Source: Misgurnus anguillicaudatus (lineage: Eukaryota; Chordata; Actinopteri; Cypriniformes; Cobitidae). Taken from it: a stretch of DNA of 64,000 nt. The notes under the pieces are model-generated. The model did not search any database and had not been told where the DNA came from. It was given only the letters and a program-made list of their open reading frames with translations. The stretch lies in assembly GCF_027580225.2 (NCBI RefSeq), contig NC_073361.2, positions 22,267,501-22,331,500 of the forward strand, given 5' to 3'. Within the stretch, counting starts at the first letter, position 1; every line of letters starts with the position of its first letter. Position numbers and translations under genes: made by a program. Below, in pieces: positions 60,901 to 64,000 of this stretch.

Positions 60901-63292
60901 TGCCAGATACTCGCATAATCTCATGCGTAATCAGAGTTTACTGTTAAGGGAGTGTCTTGAGTGTATTTTGTGAACATGAGTGTATCTTTTATCATAAAAG
61001 TTTTTGACGCGTGTCCAGCAGGCACCCACCCTGACAAAACACATGATGCACATGGTTCACATGACGCAACACACGACACTCCGAACACATATTTTTAATT
61101 TGCGCCCCTCGGAAGAGCAATCACGAGCTGCCACTGGTTGTTTGGGTGTTCTGGGTGGTTGCTTATAAAAAAATGTATCATCCTATTTAAATCCTGTTAA
61201 AGGGCTAGTTTACCCAAAAATGAAAATTCCAAACTTAAATAAATCTCCTTGTTCTGCTGAACACAAATGAAGATACTTTCAAAAACGTCAAAAACCGAAC
61301 AGATCAGGGGCACCATTCAGTTCCATAGTATAATTTTTTCATACAATGAAAGTCAATGGTGCCCCTGATCTGCATAGTTGCAAACATTCTTCAAAATATC
61401 TTCCTTTGTGTTCACCAGAACAAAGATACTTATACAGGTTTGTAAAAACTTGAGGGTGAGTAAATGATGACAGCATTTTCATTTTTGGGTGAACTATCAC
61501 TTTAAGTAAAGTATTTTTTTTAAGATGTGTGTCTGTTTTTTGTATTCTTATGTCAAAGTAGCCCACCCCAAAGTCTTTAGGATATGACTTAAATCCTACT
61601 TCAATATAAGACTATGGGATTTTGTTTAATCCCCCACCTTGTTGCTTAAACAAGCAATAGTACACGATTCATCAATATGAGGTATCAATAATATCTGTAC
61701 CACAAACAATGCAGGATGTCGCATGGCAAATATAAATAAAGGAATCACACTTATACCAAAAATAAGACAATGAAGATAAATTCAATACACCGGGAAAAAG
61801 ACATGCACATGCAAAACGTTACAAAAACAATCACGTCCTTTAACCTTTAGGGAAGTAAAGGAGACGACAAACAAAGCAGCAGGAATTCAATACCGTTCTT
61901 AGATTTGCTGGCAGGAGGGTGAGCTGCAGGGTCATTGGCTAAGGAGGCAGAAGCAGGAGGAGAGGGCGGGGCTATCTTAGGATCACCTGTACGACAGGTA
62001 ATGCAAAGCAGAGAAAGGACAGGTGCATGAGCTCGCCACAAAGTATTTCACAAGATCACAGGCTACATAATATAAAACTCCCTTGAAAACATTGTGTCCC
62101 TGTGAAATACTGATATACTTGGTCAGCAGATTTGGTCTGATGGAGGACAGCATTATTTGCAGCAGGGAGGTAAAAAGTGATAGTAGCTGCGCTAATAAAA
62201 GCTAGATGGTAATATGAACCACAGCAACAAGATGAAATAATCCAGAGGACAGCATGCAGGCGATGAATGAGATCATATCAGGTTTTCAGGAAGCCTAATG
62301 GTCTCCAAGGGCGGCTAACTGATTCTTAATCACACGCCCAAACCCAGAACACAACATCTGAGCACATGGTGCAATTTTTCTATATTTTTATACTTTGGTA
62401 AGCATCTGAAACGGATGAGGTTTAGGGCTACCATTTGGCTCCTGGACAGTGTAAATAATTGATGTAGTTATGAATGCACCACAGAATCTGGGTAGTCTCA
62501 AAAGCAGTGATCTAGTCAATTAATCTTATACTAGCTTTACTTCCTACAACAGGAGAAGAGACTTGAATAATTAAAAATAAATGCATTGTTTTACTGTAAG
62601 TAAGAACCTAGTGCATGGCAAAATGCATCTAGCTATCCATGCCGTGTGCACTGTGCAGGCACTGTGACAGCACAGTTTATGGTGTTTGTTTACAACTAAA
62701 ACAGCCCGATTTATCCCTCGCTCCAGGTGACAGTGATATTGCACAGAGGATTTATGGTCCTCTGGGTCTTTGATACTGATCAGTCAGCGCTAACCTTGAG
62801 AATGAGCTTCTCTGCAGCTTGGGCAACTCCTTTGGCTGCCCACCCCAGTCAGGCGGAAATTAGCAACAGACCGACGCCTTTGTGACACTGCAGCGGTCAC
62901 AAGCAGCATCTGCATCTAATACAAGCATCGCTGCCTTCCATCTCATATATCTCTCACCCAGCTGCTGCTCTTACGTTCAATATCCGTTCTTTATCCAAAC
63001 AAAAGAGCTGCACTGCAGTTTCCACACCCTGTTTTTCCTCTTCATCTGACTCCCCTTCACACAAGGGACCTATCACACCCTCTCACAACTCACCCTCGCA
63101 GACTCCGGGAGGTCCGCACCAGGTCCAGCGTTTGGGCCTCTGGTCCGCCTGCAGGTTGCGTTCCATGGAGCGTCGCATCAGGGCCTCCAGTCGCTCCTGT
63201 TCGTTGCGTTCCAAAACAGGGAAGAAAAGAGACTCTTTGACCGAACTGTCGCTGCGGCGCCGAAAGGATGGGGATAAGGCTGCCTGCTCCAT
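49388..63292 (-). CDS. map7d2: MAP7 domain-containing protein 2, short N-terminal form
   Basis: Thirteen exons on the minus strand: 63094-63292, 61894-61986, 59095-59172, 58911-58972 (or 58842-58972), 57163-57284, 56860-57083, 56205-56337, 55940-56120, 52495-52599, 52234-52284, 52067-52124, 51195-51306 and 49388-49616. Phases close, giving 548 (or 571) residues. The first exon encodes NEQERLEALMRRSMERN then KRWTWCG, the end of the MAP7 N-terminal coiled coil. A Ser/Pro-rich linker follows. Exon 56205 gives the family hallmark AGTTDAEEASRLLAERRRLA, running into a long Glu/Arg/Gln coiled coil (MAP7 domain, kinesin-1 recruitment) that ends RIDEIMKRTRKPD. MAP7 proteins bind microtubules and activate kinesin-1. 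The exon at 59095 uses a GC donor. The exon at 52067 has a weak acceptor. Exons for the rest of the N-terminus may lie beyond 64000, or this is an alternative start. Confidence 0.9.
50078..51073. mobile_element. hAT-like element TAG(N)GAT.GACCGATAT with nested TIR element
   Basis: An exact 8-bp duplication, CTTATAAG, lies at 50070-50077 and 51074-51081. The ends TAGGAATCGACCGATAT and ATATCGGTCTATCACTA pair imperfectly. The interior has CCGATGCCGAT units at both sides. A second element (about 50406-50817, TAGACCCCTTCA and TGAAGGGGTCTA ends) is inserted in it. It lies in map7d2 intron 12. Confidence 0.82.
51387..51780 (-). mobile_element. TTAAAGGGGACAT-type element, copy e
   Basis: TTAAAGGGGACATTTTTAA on the left and GATATGTCCCCTTTAA on the right, with TTAA at both edges. 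It is in reverse orientation relative to copy a and lies in map7d2 intron 11. Confidence 0.82.
51879..51938. repeat. (GT)n microsatellite
   Basis: About 29 GT units in map7d2 intron 11, 130 bases from the exon at 52067. Confidence 0.95.
52924..53384. mobile_element. TTAAAGGTGACATAGAATG TIR element
   Basis: Left TTAAAGGTGACATAGAATG and right CATTCTCTGTCCCCTTTAA, with TTAA at both edges. No coding capacity was seen. It lies in map7d2 intron 8. Confidence 0.75.
53607..54067. mobile_element. hAT-like MITE, CAGTGGCGGC family, copy 1
   Basis: Ends CAGTGGCGGCCGGTGAC and GTCACGAGCCGCCACTG. An exact 8-bp duplication, CTTTACAA, lies at 53599-53606 and 54068-54075. The arms share TCACGTG / CACATGG modules. 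Confidence 0.9.
54367..55185. mobile_element. TIR element TGGGTGATTCTCACGAAAT
   Basis: The left end TGGGTGATTCTCACGAAAT is mirrored on the right by AATTTCACGAGAATCACCCA. The interior is AT-rich without a transposase frame. It lies in map7d2 intron 8. Confidence 0.7.
55416..55871. mobile_element. hAT-like MITE, CAGTGGCGGC family, copy 2 (diverged)
   Basis: Starts CAGTGGCGGCCACTGACTTC and ends GTCACCGGCCGTCACCG. The flanks ACACTAGG and ACACCAAG agree at six of eight bases. It lies in map7d2 intron 8, 70 bases from the exon at 55940. Confidence 0.75.
57341..58023. mobile_element. Long-TIR element in map7d2 intron 4
   Basis: Left TTAAAGGGACACCTCACTTG and right GGAGTGTCCCTTTA. The arms include ATTCAGCTGATTTCTGGGTC / GGAGATCAGCTGAATGGATT and GAAAATCACAACTTTTAATT-type pairs. 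It begins about 57 bases from the acceptor of the exon at 57163-57284. Confidence 0.8.
58340..58755. mobile_element. hAT-like MITE, CAGTGTTTCCCAACC family
   Basis: TIRs CAGTGTTTCCCAACCCAGTC and GACTGGGTTGGGAAACACTG (20 bp). An exact 8-bp duplication, CCATAGTG, lies at 58332-58339 and 58756-58763. It lies in map7d2 intron 4, close to the exon at 58842. Confidence 0.92.
59570..60010. mobile_element. CACTGTAAAAAA-type TIR repeat
   Basis: CACTGTAAAAAAAAAATCCG on the left and TTTTTTTTACAGTG on the right. It contains GTTATTTACTGGCAA and TTGCCAGCAAATAAC arms related to the repeat at 28295-28480. It lies in map7d2 intron 2. Confidence 0.7.
60696..61136. mobile_element. hAT-like MITE, CAGTGGCGGC family, copy 3
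   Basis: Ends CAGTGGCGGCCGGTTACTTC and CACGAGCTGCCACTG. An exact 8-bp duplication, GTTGTTTG, lies at 60688-60695 and 61137-61144. It lies in map7d2 intron 2. Confidence 0.9.
61197..61505. mobile_element. TTAAAGGGCTAGTTTACCC-type MITE
   Basis: Left TTAAAGGGCTAGTTTACCC and right GGGTGAACTATCACTTTAA, with TTAA at both edges. It is a diverged relative of 23265-23707 and lies in map7d2 intron 2. Confidence 0.8.
61987..63093 (-). other. map7d2 intron 1
   Basis: Intron between the first recognised exon and 61986. Mostly unique sequence of mixed composition, with no further exon or TIR family recognised. Confidence 0.45.
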
Positions 63293-64000
63293 GGCGACCA
63301 CCTCGCCTATGCGTATCTGACTCCCTCTCTTCCTGTTGTCCTCCCCGTATGCGTGCAAGAAAAATAAGAGGGCCTTGCCTCCTGTTTCTGCCTTTCTCGC
63401 CTTACCCTCTCTTGGGCTCTCTCTCTCACTCACTCACTATCTATCTCTCTTCTCCCAGGTGATTCTGTGTTTAAAGGCAAATAGCCAGACAGAGCGAAGA
63501 ACAGTCCCATCTAACTCCACCCATACCCTCCCCCCTCGGTGGCTGACACAAACGGGTGAGCACACACACGCACACACGCACACAGAGACTATTACAATGA
63601 CACAGGTTACATCAGTGGAATCAGGAAGCCTTTATGAATTTTGCCTCTCTTATTCCACCCCACCCCATTTTCTCCTTCATTCTCCTCTCACCAGAACAGT
63701 AGCCATGTTCTCACTTGAATATCATCTTAATTAATTCAAGATAAACAGATTTAACCCTTTAAATCCTAAAGCATTGATGTTTACAAATGAACATTGTTGC
63801 ATTCTGGGAAGCAGTGTAATGTATAAAAGCAACTGAAACATGTATTAATAATTATACTACTATTCAGGTTTCTTGATTACAATTGGTCAGTTCATTCTAC
63901 AGTCTATTTTTATATAATGTCTGCTACAGGATAGTATACAAATCTAAGTATATTATTGCAAAATAACACCCTTCTGGTGGTGATACAAGACAACTCATAT
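63293..64000 (-). other. Upstream flank of the map7d2 exon
   Basis: On the minus strand the frame of the first exon stays open about 47 codons upstream of ATG 63292, but no pyrimidine-tract acceptor precedes it, which favours a first exon with its 5' UTR here. (CA)n-like simple sequence lies at about 63560-63590. No TATA box was recognised. Confidence 0.4.

Overview
The window is a vertebrate nuclear locus, almost certainly from a ray-finned fish and probably a cyprinid. The protein genes are vertebrate families split by GT-AG introns, the sequence is AT-rich, and introns and spacers are packed with short terminal-inverted-repeat (TIR) DNA elements, tRNA-derived SINEs and simple repeats of the kind common in cyprinids. 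The species cannot be named from sequence alone.

Layout, left to right. 423-6418 (+): the last six coding exons of chondrolectin (chodl); its first exon lies left of the window. 6.4-13.9 kb: repeat-dominated spacer with two 1183-bp near-palindromic elements. 13912-14824 (-): a complete four-exon C-type lysozyme with a TATA box. 15.1-18.0 kb: repeats. 18190-21780 (-): remains of an ABCC transporter (abcc13-like) with frameshifts and stops. 25323-27689 (+): a complete seven-exon stomatin-family gene. 30444-35836 (+): a complete ten-exon lipase of the LIPH/LIPI phospholipase A1 type. 38018-44230 (-): a complete nine-coding-exon bclaf3 (CXorf23) homologue, plus a likely 5' UTR exon near 45.2-45.4 kb. 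49388-63292 (-): a 13-exon map7d2 homologue whose first recognisable exon looks like an alternative short N-terminus.

Exon boundaries were read by hand. In every gene model the reading phases close, giving proteins of 145 (lysozyme), 289 (stomatin), 448 (lipase), 670 (bclaf3) and 548 or 571 (map7d2) residues. There is no operon-like logic. The genes are unrelated in function (neuromuscular lectin, innate-immune muramidase, membrane scaffold, phospholipase, splicing/transcription-associated SR-like factor, microtubule-associated protein). What links them is synteny: chodl, lipi and abcc13 have human counterparts on 21q, and bclaf3 and map7d2 are neighbours on Xp22.

I found no clearly new molecular system. 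The points most worth a second look are the decaying abcc13-like gene beside lipi, the short map7d2 N-terminus with a GC-AG intron, three-deep nested TIR elements, several hAT-like MITEs with exact 8-bp target duplications, an RFX-like X-box upstream of the stomatin gene, and an unexplained 3.1-kb intron in bclaf3.
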